From NCBI GenBank assembly GCA_017303805.1, contig JAFLBQ010000002.1, positions 248,001-312,000 of the forward strand: DNA of 64,000 nt. Direction: 5' to 3'. A program made the position numbers and the translations under genes. Shown in pieces: positions 51,171-59,721 of this stretch. This DNA comes from Cytophagales bacterium (GTDB lineage: Bacteria; Bacteroidota; Bacteroidia; Cytophagales; Cyclobacteriaceae). A model generated the notes under the pieces. That model had not been told where the DNA came from and ran no database searches. It was given only the letters and a program-made list of their open reading frames with translations. Each line of letters starts with the position of its first letter. Position 1 is the first letter of the stretch.

Positions 51171-52271
51171 TTACTTGCACTTTTTCTTGATAGTTGCCTT
51201 CGCATCGGGCAAGCCCATTTCATCGGCCCGCTTTAAATCCAGGCAGCCATCATAATTGTTGTTCATTAGCAACTTAACCAGGCCGCGTTGAAAGTATGTC
51301 TCCGGGTCGCTCGGGTATAATTCAATAGAAACCGTGTAGTCTTCTACTGCCCCGGCATAGTTTTCTTTTTCTGTTTTGCTGAGCGCCCGATTATCGTAAT
51401 AGGTGGGGTTGGTACCATCTAATTCAATGGCTTTGGTATAATCGGCTATGGCGCCCTCGTAATCATCCATGGTGTGTTTAAGTACACCGCGCAGGTTAAA
51501 AGTTTCGGGGTCTTCGCTATCTAGCTGTAATGCTTTGTTGTAATCTTCCAGCGCACCTTTTAAATCTTTATTTGCCGTTTTGGCCAGCGCGCGGTTCTCG
51601 AATTTGTAGGGGTCTTTAGAGTCTAACTTAATGGCCTCGTTGTAGTCGGCAATTGCTTTATCAAAATTAGTTGTGTTATAGTACGCTACACCTCGGTAGT
51701 TATATAAGTTCGCATCGGTTTTGTCGTATTCAATTGCTTTGGTGTAATCGTCTATGGCGCTTACAAATTCTCCCAGCTCTGCTTTCACCAGGCCGCGGTT
51801 AAAATATTTGTCGGCATCGGGTGGCCCTAATTCCAGGGCTTTCGAAAAATCAAAATAAGCCGATTGCAGATCTTCTACATTATAGTAAGCAAACCCGCGA
51901 TTGGTGTAGGCATCGGCATAACGCGGATTGAATTTTATAGCCTTAGTAAGATCGCGTAAAGCGGCCTCGTCATCGCCCAGGTTAATTTTAGATTCGCCCC
52001 GGTAGTTCAACGCCTCGGCATACGTACTGTCTATTTCCAGGGCAAAATTGAAATCGCCAATGGCTCCGTAGTAATCGTTTAAGCCCATGTTGGCGCGGCC
52101 GCGAAGCATAAACGCTACTTTATTGCGGCTGCTGGTTTCCAGCACTTTGGTAAGATCTGCTTTTGCCGCTTTAAAATTTCCGGCTTCAATTTTTTTCCGA
52201 GCCGCCTCCAACACATCCTGCGCCTGCACCATCAGCGGAAGCACCAGTACGATAACAATCAGTTTTTTCAT
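51171..52271 (-). CDS. periplasmic TPR-repeat protein
   Basis: A 366-residue protein with a signal peptide (MKKLIVIVLVLPLMVQAQ) and about nine regular TPR units of 34 residues filling residues 20-350 (for example AEALNYRGESKINLGDDEAALRDLTKAI and DANLYNYRGVAYYNTTNFDKAIADYNEAI). It is predicted to act as a protein-binding scaffold in the periplasm. No partner is evident; the lipid kinase gene follows 36 bases downstream. Confidence 0.92.
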   Translation of the reverse strand: MKKLIVIVLVLPLMVQAQDVLEAARKKIEAGNFKAAKADLTKVLETSSRNKVAFMLRGRANMGLNDYYGAIGDFNFALEIDSTYAEALNYRGESKINLGDDEAALRDLTKAIKFNPRYADAYTNRGFAYYNVEDLQSAYFDFSKALELGPPDADKYFNRGLVKAELGEFVSAIDDYTKAIEYDKTDANLYNYRGVAYYNTTNFDKAIADYNEAIKLDSKDPYKFENRALAKTANKDLKGALEDYNKALQLDSEDPETFNLRGVLKHTMDDYEGAIADYTKAIELDGTNPTYYDNRALSKTEKENYAGAVEDYTVSIELYPSDPETYFQRGLVKLLMNNNYDGCLDLKRADEMGLPDAKATIKKKCK

Positions 52272-52466
52272 TGTACCCGTTTGTAAAAAGGCAAGTTAGC
52301 AAGAATTGAATTAAGGTAAAGGCACCTGTAACCCGTTTTGCCCCAACAGGCATGGCAGCATTTTTTGTAAAGACTACACAATCACAAACCTGTTTACGCC
52401 ATTTAACAAATTTTTTTTCTGTGGTTTAATGTTTGTAGTAACTTCGATGTCTTAAACTGTTTTTGT

Positions 52467-53573
52467 ATGAGCCGTGTTCTGATTTTTTGTTTTGCCTTTT
52501 TGAGTTTGCAAACTATAGCCCAGGAAAAACCCCTGGATATGAAAATGGATTTTGAGCAATACGACCCGCCCTCTACCCTTAAGGTAGAAGAGCATCGGTT
52601 AACGCGGGCAAAATTTCCGTTTATCGATATTCATAACCACCAGGGCAACATGAACACCAGCGATTTCAAAGAGCTGATTGCCAAAATGGACGCCTTGAAT
52701 ATGGCGGTTATGATTAACCTGAGCGGGCGGGGCTTTAGAAGCAGTGGCGATCACCTGGAAAAGTCGATAGAGAATATTAACAACCGCTACCCCAAGCGTT
52801 TTGTCTTATTTACCAATGTAGATTTTACCGACATTGATAACCCCGAGTGGGCAGCGCGCACGGTAAAACAATTGGAAGCTGATATTAAGCGGGGCGCGAA
52901 GGGTCTTAAGATTTATAAAACGTTGGGCTTACATGCCAAAGACAGTAAAGGCAATCGCATTGCGGTAAATGATCCGCGCATCGACCCGATTTGGGCCAAG
53001 TGTGGCGAGTTGGGTGTACCTGTTTTAATTCACGCGGCCGATCCCAAACCTTTTTGGGACCCAATCGATAATCAAAACGAACGGTGGCTCGAACTCAAGC
53101 TGCACCCCGGCAGGCGCTACGATGAAACCTTTGCCCGATGGGAAACTATTATTGAAGAGCAACACGATGTGTTTCGGAAACACCCTAAAACAACATTTAT
53201 AAATGCACACCTGGGCTGGTATGGTAACGATTTGAAAAAGTTAGGCGAGCTAATGGATAAATACCCAAACATGCTTACAGAGATTGGTGCCGTAATTGCG
53301 GAACTTGGAAGACAACCACGGGCAGCCAAAGCATTTCTAACCAAGTATCAGGATCGGGTGCTGTTTGGCAAAGACAGTTGGGTACCTGAAGAATACGAAA
53401 CTTATTTTCGCGTGTTGGAAACCGAAGACGAATACTTTCCCTACCACAAGCGCTACCATGCCTTTTGGCGCATGTATGGTATTGGCTTGCCCGATGAGGT
53501 TCTGAAAAAGATTTATTATAAAAACGCCCTGCGCATTTTACCAAATATGGATAAGAGCCAGTTTCCTAAGTAG
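52467..53573 (+). CDS. amidohydrolase family protein (amidohydrolase 2 type), secreted
   Basis: A 368-residue metal-dependent hydrolase with a signal peptide (MSRVLIFCFAFLSLQTIAQ). Metal ligands can be read as HNHQG (HxH) at about 56-58, a His in VLIHAADP, a second in INAHLGW, and the Asp in FGKDSW. This is the amidohydrolase 2 group; the substrate is unknown. The gene has a long upstream region shared with the divergent TPR gene. Confidence 0.88.
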   Translation: MSRVLIFCFAFLSLQTIAQEKPLDMKMDFEQYDPPSTLKVEEHRLTRAKFPFIDIHNHQGNMNTSDFKELIAKMDALNMAVMINLSGRGFRSSGDHLEKSIENINNRYPKRFVLFTNVDFTDIDNPEWAARTVKQLEADIKRGAKGLKIYKTLGLHAKDSKGNRIAVNDPRIDPIWAKCGELGVPVLIHAADPKPFWDPIDNQNERWLELKLHPGRRYDETFARWETIIEEQHDVFRKHPKTTFINAHLGWYGNDLKKLGELMDKYPNMLTEIGAVIAELGRQPRAAKAFLTKYQDRVLFGKDSWVPEEYETYFRVLETEDEYFPYHKRYHAFWRMYGIGLPDEVLKKIYYKNALRILPNMDKSQFPK

Positions 53574-53615
53574 GTGCTGATTTTTTTTTAAATTTGATCA
53601 TAAACAGGATTGCTC

Positions 53616-53816
53616 ATGAAACAGGTTACACTCTCAATACCAGAGGATAAGTATGATTTTTTCATGGAGCTAATGAAGAGCATTGATTTTGTTTCTGTGG
53701 AAGACAATCCTATTCCAGAAAGCCATAAAACCCTTGTAAGAGAGCGAATAAAAAACTCAACCCGAGACGAGTTTAAAAGTTGGAAAGAGGTAAAGGTTTC
53801 TTTCAAAATGAAATGA
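53616..53816 (+). CDS. antitoxin of third toxin-antitoxin pair
   Basis: A 66-residue protein (MKQVTLSIPEDKYDFFMELMKSIDFVSVE...) related in its N-terminus to the antitoxin at 13694-13903. The ATG at 53616 is preferred to an upstream codon. Its stop overlaps the toxin ATG (ATGA at 53813-53816), so antitoxin and toxin are translationally coupled. Confidence 0.8.
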   Translation: MKQVTLSIPEDKYDFFMELMKSIDFVSVEDNPIPESHKTLVRERIKNSTRDEFKSWKEVKVSFKMK

Positions 53817-54127
53817 GTTCTTTTGAGGTCTTCATAGGACGGGCCGCGCAAATTGACATACAAGAGGCTTTCGATTATTACGAGGTTCAGGCCCAAGGTG
53901 TAGGGCAGAAATTTCTGGATGCCTTAGATAGTGGTTTTGAAATTCTTAGAATTAACCCAAACTTCCAGATTCAGTATGATGATGTACATTGCCTGCCACT
54001 TAAAAGGTTTCCCTTCATGATTCATTATCGAATTGAAGGGAATTATGTCTTGGTTTATGCCGTTATTAACACGAATCTTAATCCAGACACCGCTTGGTTA
54101 ACCCCAAAAGGAGACTTAGAAAAATGA
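53813..54127 (+). CDS. RelE/ParE-type toxin
   Basis: A 104-residue protein of the ParE/RelE group: MSSFEVFIGRAAQIDIQEAFDYYEVQAQGVGQKFLDALDSGFEILRINPNF, then a strand-rich C-terminus with RFPFMIHYRIEGNYVLVYAVINT. The length and the FLDALDSGFEILRINP helix fit ParE-type toxins. Its stop codon overlaps the start of the thioesterase gene (ATGA at 54124-54127), giving a three-gene coupled unit. Confidence 0.88.
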   Translation: MSSFEVFIGRAAQIDIQEAFDYYEVQAQGVGQKFLDALDSGFEILRINPNFQIQYDDVHCLPLKRFPFMIHYRIEGNYVLVYAVINTNLNPDTAWLTPKGDLEK

Positions 54128-54537
54128 ACTTCCACACGCGCAGATGGGTAAAACCCGAAGACCTGAATCCAAACGGCACCTTGTTTGGCGGAAAACTGCT
54201 GAGTTGGATTGACGAAGAAGCGGTAATCTACGCCATGATTCAGCTCGACAACAAGCGTGTGGTTACCAAGTATATGTCCGAAATAAACTTTGTAAGCTCT
54301 GCACAACAAGGCGACATTATTGAGCTTGGGTTACTCGCCACTCATTTTGGCCGTACCTCTATTACGCTGCAATGTGTGGTGCGCAATAAGATGACACGCA
54401 AAACCATTTTGGAGGTTGATAAAATTACCTTCGTTAACCTGGATGCCGAAGGCAAACCCGCCCCGCATGGCAAAACAAAAATAGAGTATGTAAAAGACCG
54501 GCTCGAGGGCAGGATTGAGGGTGAGTTGCCGGGTTAA
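54124..54537 (+). CDS. acyl-CoA thioesterase, hotdog fold (YciA-like)
   Basis: A 137-residue cytoplasmic hotdog-fold enzyme. NPNGTLFGGKLLSWIDEEA is the signature of YciA/acyl-CoA hydrolase members, with the catalytic Asp in WIDEEA, and HFGRTSITLQCVVRNK follows. It hydrolyses acyl-CoA to free acid and CoA. The ATG at 54124 overlaps the toxin stop. The coupling to a toxin-antitoxin module is unusual for this family and suggests that the module was inserted just upstream. Confidence 0.92.
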   Translation: MNFHTRRWVKPEDLNPNGTLFGGKLLSWIDEEAVIYAMIQLDNKRVVTKYMSEINFVSSAQQGDIIELGLLATHFGRTSITLQCVVRNKMTRKTILEVDKITFVNLDAEGKPAPHGKTKIEYVKDRLEGRIEGELPG

Positions 54538-54636
54538 ACCAACCCCTACCAAGTAATCCTAACCAATCATTTCAGCTTGTTGAAAGCCCGGCTAATTGCC
54601 TGCAAACACTTACCTTGCAGTGTTTAAGTTTCTACT

Positions 54637-56001
54637 ATGATTAAAGAGTACATTCAAACCAACCGGCAACGGTTTTTAGACGAACTTTTTGAGTTACTGC
54701 GCATCCCTTCGGTAAGTGCTGACAGTCGCCACAAAGCCGATGTACGCAAGGCTGCCGAGTACCTCGTTCAAAAACTTAAAGCGGCTGGTGCCGATAAAGC
54801 CACCCTTTGCGAAACTGCTGGCCACCCGATTGTTTATGCCGAAAAGCTGGTAAACCCAGCGTTGCCAACCGTGCTGGTATATGGCCATTACGATGTGCAG
54901 CCACCCGATCCGCTCAACCTGTGGACCTCGCCCCCGTTCGAGCCGGTGGTTAAGGACGAAAAAATTTATGCCCGTGGCGCGTGCGATGACAAAGGCCAGG
55001 TTTACATGCACCTCAAAGCGTTCGAGGCTATGATGCACCTGAACCTCCTTACGTGCAACATCAAGTTTATGATTGAAGGCGAGGAGGAAGTGGGCTCCGA
55101 TAACCTCGGCACATTTGTAAAGGAAAATCGCGCCATGCTAAAGGCCGATGTTATTCTTATCTCCGATACTTCTCTTATTTCGTTAAGCACGCCTTCAATA
55201 ACCGTAGGCTTACGCGGATTAAGTTATCTTGAAGTAGAAGTAACAGGCCCCAATCGCGATTTGCATTCTGGGGTATATGGTGGTGCCGTGGCAAACCCTA
55301 TCAACATCTTAAGCAAAATGATCGCTTCGTTGCACGATGAAAACGGCCGCATCACCATTCCAGGATTTTACGATAAAGTGGCTGAGCTTACGGCAAATGA
55401 ACGCGAAGCGTTGAACCGCGCCCCGTTTCAGTTAGATACCTACAAAAAAGAACTTGCTATTGCCGAAATACAAGGCGAAAAAGGGTACACCACCTTAGAG
55501 CGCACCGGCATTCGCCCAACATTAGATTGCAACGGCATTTGGGGTGGCTACACAGGCGAAGGTGCCAAAACAGTTTTACCCTCTAAGGCATCAGCAAAAA
55601 TCTCTATGCGGTTGGTGCCCAATCAAAGCAATCACGAGATAACCGAGTTGTTTACAAAACATTTCAAGTCTATTGCGCCTAACTCAGTAAAAGTAAAAGT
55701 AACTGCGCTGCATGGTGGCGAACCGGCTGTTACTCCCACCAACTCAAGGGCCTATGCGGCAGCAAGCAGCGCATTTGAAGAGGTGTGGGGCAAAACACCC
55801 ATACCCACCCGCGATGGTGGCAGCATTCCAATTGTTTCGTTGTTCAAAAAAGAATTAGGATTGGATACCGTGCTGATGGGTTTTGGTCTGGATAGCGATG
55901 CCATTCACTCGCCCAATGAACATTACGGAATTAAAAATTTTATGGTGGGTATTGAAACCATTGTGGCCTTCTATAAACACTTTGGCAAGGTTGTTAATTA
56001 A
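54637..56001 (+). CDS. M20 family dipeptidase
   Basis: A 454-residue cytoplasmic peptidase without signal peptide. The di-metal site is seen in YGHYDVQPPD (His), GACDDKGQ (bridging Asp), EGEEEVGS (Glu catalytic and ligand), SDTSLIS (Asp), and a C-terminal His in DAIHSPNEHYG. The central HSGVYGGAVANPI block is the lid domain. It splits dipeptides or N-acetylated peptides. Family length is normal. Confidence 0.95.
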   Translation: MIKEYIQTNRQRFLDELFELLRIPSVSADSRHKADVRKAAEYLVQKLKAAGADKATLCETAGHPIVYAEKLVNPALPTVLVYGHYDVQPPDPLNLWTSPPFEPVVKDEKIYARGACDDKGQVYMHLKAFEAMMHLNLLTCNIKFMIEGEEEVGSDNLGTFVKENRAMLKADVILISDTSLISLSTPSITVGLRGLSYLEVEVTGPNRDLHSGVYGGAVANPINILSKMIASLHDENGRITIPGFYDKVAELTANEREALNRAPFQLDTYKKELAIAEIQGEKGYTTLERTGIRPTLDCNGIWGGYTGEGAKTVLPSKASAKISMRLVPNQSNHEITELFTKHFKSIAPNSVKVKVTALHGGEPAVTPTNSRAYAAASSAFEEVWGKTPIPTRDGGSIPIVSLFKKELGLDTVLMGFGLDSDAIHSPNEHYGIKNFMVGIETIVAFYKHFGKVVN

Positions 56002-56097
56002 TTCTAAAGCTGAGATTTGAACACGCAGCTTTTGCTACCGGTTGTGAACCAATCTCCCGCTCTCGTGGTTACCTTTGCGCACCTAAAGATTTCGCTT

Positions 56098-58119
56098 ATG
56101 AAGTTTGCTTTTTTTTCGATCCTGCTTTTTGCATCGTGTGGTTTGCCCGGGCAGATCTTAAAGCCGGCTAGCTGGAGCTACACTACTTCCGTTAACGAAG
56201 CAAAAGTAGGCGATGAGGTTGAACTCATTTTCAAAGCCACTATCGATAAAAACTGGTATCTGTATTCTTCCGAATTTCCCTGCGAAGACGGACCCATTAA
56301 AACTTCTTTCAACTTTCTGCCACACGCCAGCTATCACCTGGTGGGTAACCTGGTGCCCGTTAAACCTCTTGATAAGTACGATGACATTTTTGAATGTGAT
56401 GTTAAAATTTTTAAGAAGACGGGTGAGTTCCGGCAGAAAATTAAAATCCTCGCAGCGCCATTAAAGATTACGGGAGAATCGGATTACCAGGTGTGCACAG
56501 AACTTACAGGCCAGTGTATTCCGGGTGGCGAAGATTTTTCGTTTAATCTAGTGGTGAGTGGGGGTGCGGCAATCGCACAACAAAATGAAGACTTGCCGCA
56601 ACAACCTATAGAGCTTGCCAAGCCTATCGAAGAAACAAAAGGGCCTGTGCTCGACCCCAGCCTGGTACAAGACGATGCCCAAAGCAAATCGTTGTGGGGA
56701 TTTTTACTGATTGCATTTTTGGGTGGCCTCGCAGCATTAATTACGCCTTGCGTTTTTCCGATGATCCCGATGACGGTTAGTTTTTTTACCGGGCGTGGCA
56801 CCAGGTTTCAGGCATTGATGTATGGTTTCTTTATCATTTTCATTTACACCCTTATTGGTGCGGCACTCGCCCCCATCATGGGTCCCGAAACTGCCAACCA
56901 TCTTTCAACTGAGTGGATTCCCAACCTGATTTTCTTTGCGGTGTTTATTGTGTTCGGGCTTTCGTTTCTCGGCCTGTTCGAAATAACCTTACCCGGAACG
57001 TTAATCAATAAAGTAGATCAACAGGCAGAGAAGGGCGGGTTAATGGGCGTGTTCTTTATGGCGTTTACGCTGGTGTTAGTTTCGTTTAGTTGCACGGGCC
57101 CCATTGTGGGAAGTATTCTTGTGTCGTCTGCCGGTGGCGAATTTCTAAAACCTATTCTGGGCATGTTTGCGTTTGCAGCCGCCTTTGCAATTCCGTTTAC
57201 CTTGTTTGCAATTTTTCCGGGTTGGTTAAAGTCGTTGCCTAAATCGGGCGGCTGGCTTAACACCGTAAAAGTTGTTTTAGGCTTTATTGAGATTGCACTC
57301 GCCTTTAAATTTTTAAGTATTGCCGATCAGGCTTTTCATTGGGGAATTCTCGATCGCGACCTCAACATCGCTATCTGGATTGTGATTGCTGTTTTAATTG
57401 GGGTTTACTTAATGAAGGGCTTTCGCATGCCGGGTGATACGGGAAAAGATGCTGAAGATAAAACCGTAAGTGTGTTCAGGCTTTCATTGGCAATGGTTGT
57501 GTTTGTGTTTGTTGTTTACCTGATACCCGGCATGTGGGGTGCGCCCTTAAAAGCATTAGCCGGTTATTTACCTCCTATGTACACACATGATTTTAATGTG
57601 TTGAGTGCAACAGGTCCTTCCGAAAAATCAACTGCTATTTGCGATGAGCCCAACTACGCAGACTTCCTCCACTTGCCGCATGGGTTAAGCGGGTACTTCG
57701 ATTACAAGCAGGCGATAGCCTGTGCCCGGCAGCAAAACAAACCGCTGTTTATCGACTTCACCGGGCACGGTTGCACCAACTGTCGCGAAATGGAAGCAAA
57801 CGTGTGGAGCAACCCGCAGGTATTGCAACGCCTGCAAGAAGATTATGTAGTGGTAGCTTTATATGTAGATGATAAAACAGAATTACCAGAGCGCGATTGG
57901 TACACCTCTACTTATGATAAAAAAGTAAAGAAGACTATTGGTAAACAAAATGCAGACTTGCAGATTACCCGGTTAAACAATAATGCCCAACCCTTCTATG
58001 TGTTGCTGGGCAAAGACGAGCGGGTGCTAATGGCCCCTTATGGATATAATCTTGATGCCGAAAAATTTGTGGCTTTTTTGGAAGCCGGCAAGAAGAAGTA
58101 TAGCGAGTTATATCAATAG
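56098..58119 (+). CDS. dsbD: thiol:disulfide interchange protein DsbD
   Basis: A 673-residue membrane protein that passes reducing power from cytoplasmic thioredoxin to the periplasm. The order is signal peptide (MKFAFFSILLFASC), N-terminal DsbD-alpha-like domain (to about residue 165), an eight-helix core with redox cysteines in TPCVFP (Cys218) and FSCTGP (Cys332), and a C-terminal thioredoxin domain with GCTNC (Cys559, Cys562). The ATG at 56098 follows a -7-like TACCTTTG (56070-56077) and is preferred over codons upstream. The N-terminal FASC could act as a lipobox. Confidence 0.94.
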   Translation: MKFAFFSILLFASCGLPGQILKPASWSYTTSVNEAKVGDEVELIFKATIDKNWYLYSSEFPCEDGPIKTSFNFLPHASYHLVGNLVPVKPLDKYDDIFECDVKIFKKTGEFRQKIKILAAPLKITGESDYQVCTELTGQCIPGGEDFSFNLVVSGGAAIAQQNEDLPQQPIELAKPIEETKGPVLDPSLVQDDAQSKSLWGFLLIAFLGGLAALITPCVFPMIPMTVSFFTGRGTRFQALMYGFFIIFIYTLIGAALAPIMGPETANHLSTEWIPNLIFFAVFIVFGLSFLGLFEITLPGTLINKVDQQAEKGGLMGVFFMAFTLVLVSFSCTGPIVGSILVSSAGGEFLKPILGMFAFAAAFAIPFTLFAIFPGWLKSLPKSGGWLNTVKVVLGFIEIALAFKFLSIADQAFHWGILDRDLNIAIWIVIAVLIGVYLMKGFRMPGDTGKDAEDKTVSVFRLSLAMVVFVFVVYLIPGMWGAPLKALAGYLPPMYTHDFNVLSATGPSEKSTAICDEPNYADFLHLPHGLSGYFDYKQAIACARQQNKPLFIDFTGHGCTNCREMEANVWSNPQVLQRLQEDYVVVALYVDDKTELPERDWYTSTYDKKVKKTIGKQNADLQITRLNNNAQPFYVLLGKDERVLMAPYGYNLDAEKFVAFLEAGKKKYSELYQ

Positions 58120-58224
58120 CTAATTAGTAGATTAACAAAACAAGTCCACGCTGCTGAGATATTCCATTTGTCTCAAAAATGCTTTTCAAGCACACCTACT
58201 CCGCTCATGAATGGCTCAAGCCTC

Positions 58225-58255
58225 TTGCGCCCCATACAACCTATCGTTATCTTTG
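58225..58255 (+). promoter_or_regulatory. promoter of the M23 peptidase gene
   Basis: TTG (58225-58227), a 20-base spacer and TATCTTTG (58248-58255): a full match to the Bacteroidota promoter form. The start codon follows about 70 bases later at 58328. The rest of the 208-base gap after dsbD holds no gene. Confidence 0.65.
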
Positions 58256-58327
58256 GCCAGTTGTTACTGGTTTAATCCAGATTTTTTAAACTAAACTTGC
58301 GGCCCAAGGCCCACTTTTTTTAAGCGT

Positions 58328-59647
58328 ATGAAGTTCCTCAGCCTGCTATGGTTTAAACGCATCGGTATTGCCGTTTCGGTAGTTGTGCTACTGGTTGGGT
58401 TGTTCTTTTTAATCGACAGCCGCACTGCCTGGTTTACACATCAAGCCGATTACATGGACGAAGTGGACTCCGTGCAACATACCGAACGCGAGATTATTCT
58501 GCCCGTACTCATGCACGGCATGGTGGTAAACGATTTGCATGTGGTAGAAGATGAGGTAAAAAAGAACCAACGCTTTGCCGATTTATTTGCCGGGTACTTT
58601 GTAGCACCTCAAATAAAGCAACAACTCAACCTGTTGCCGCGCTCCGTTTACGACTTCCGAAAAATTTCTGCGCATAAAAAATATACCCTGCTGGTAGAGC
58701 ACGATTCGCTTAAAACAATAAAGGCGCTTGTGTACGAACCCAACCCGATCGACTATGTGGTTTTTCATCTTAAAGATTCGTTGCTGGTAGAAGTTTGCCA
58801 ACGCAAAGTAGATACATTAGAACGCAGCATCTCTGGCCGCATCGAAAACACGCTCTCGCATACCATCGAGGCGCTGAACATCTCGCACGACCTTACCAAT
58901 AAGTTTGTTGACATTTTTGCCTGGCAGGTAGATTTTCAACGGCTTCAAAAAGGCGATCAGTTTAAACTTATCTACGAAGAAAATCAGGTGGAGGATAAAC
59001 CCGTAGGTATTGGTCGGATTCTGGGCGTGTATTTCGAGCACTCCGGTAATGGCTACTACGCCTTTCCGTATGATCAGGGCGATGGCCCCGATTACTTTGA
59101 CGAACGAGGTAATAGTTTGCGCAAGGCATTGCTAAAATATCCTATCGAGTTTACGCGCATCAGTTCGCGCTACTCCATGAACCGCTTTCATCCGGTAGTA
59201 AAAGTATTCCGGCCACACCTGGGTACCGATTTTGCCGCACCTACCGGCACACCTATCCGCACCGTAGGCGATGGGATTGTGGAGGAGGCCCAATACAAAA
59301 CCAATAATGGTAACTATGTTAAAATACGGCACAACGGCACCTACACTACCGGCTACCTGCACATGTCGGCCATTGCAAGCGGCATTAAGCCCGGCACACG
59401 TGTGCGCCAAGGGCAAACCATAGGGTATGTGGGAAGCACCGGCCTGGCCACCGGGCCTCATCTGTGCTACCGGTTTTGGAAAAATGGGGTGCAAGTAGAT
59501 GCGCTAAAGGTTGAGTTGCCCCCATCGCAGCCGGTAAAAGCCGAACTATTTCCGGCCTTCGAAGAGGTAAAGCAAAATCTGATACAACGGTTGCAGCTAA
59601 TACCCGCACCTACCCGAGATGCGCTACCCGAAGTTGCCGTGCGGTAG
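58328..59647 (+). CDS. M23 family peptidoglycan-type metallopeptidase
   Basis: A 439-residue protein with an N-terminal membrane anchor (residues 9-30) and a C-terminal LytM/M23 domain. Zinc ligands are His297 and Asp301 in HLGTD and His378 in GPHLCYRF, with the active-site His345 in GYLHMS. The region 40-290 resembles the Nlp/OapA-like N-terminal part of cell-shape M23 enzymes. It probably cuts peptidoglycan cross-links from the periplasmic side. A Bacteroidota-type promoter lies upstream. Confidence 0.93.
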   Translation: MKFLSLLWFKRIGIAVSVVVLLVGLFFLIDSRTAWFTHQADYMDEVDSVQHTEREIILPVLMHGMVVNDLHVVEDEVKKNQRFADLFAGYFVAPQIKQQLNLLPRSVYDFRKISAHKKYTLLVEHDSLKTIKALVYEPNPIDYVVFHLKDSLLVEVCQRKVDTLERSISGRIENTLSHTIEALNISHDLTNKFVDIFAWQVDFQRLQKGDQFKLIYEENQVEDKPVGIGRILGVYFEHSGNGYYAFPYDQGDGPDYFDERGNSLRKALLKYPIEFTRISSRYSMNRFHPVVKVFRPHLGTDFAAPTGTPIRTVGDGIVEEAQYKTNNGNYVKIRHNGTYTTGYLHMSAIASGIKPGTRVRQGQTIGYVGSTGLATGPHLCYRFWKNGVQVDALKVELPPSQPVKAELFPAFEEVKQNLIQRLQLIPAPTRDALPEVAVR

Positions 59648-59721
59648 TTTAATATTTTATCGCGCAATAAAGTCGCTCCTTTTTTGTTTCTGAAGTATCT
59701 TACCCTTCAATTCTTAGAGGT

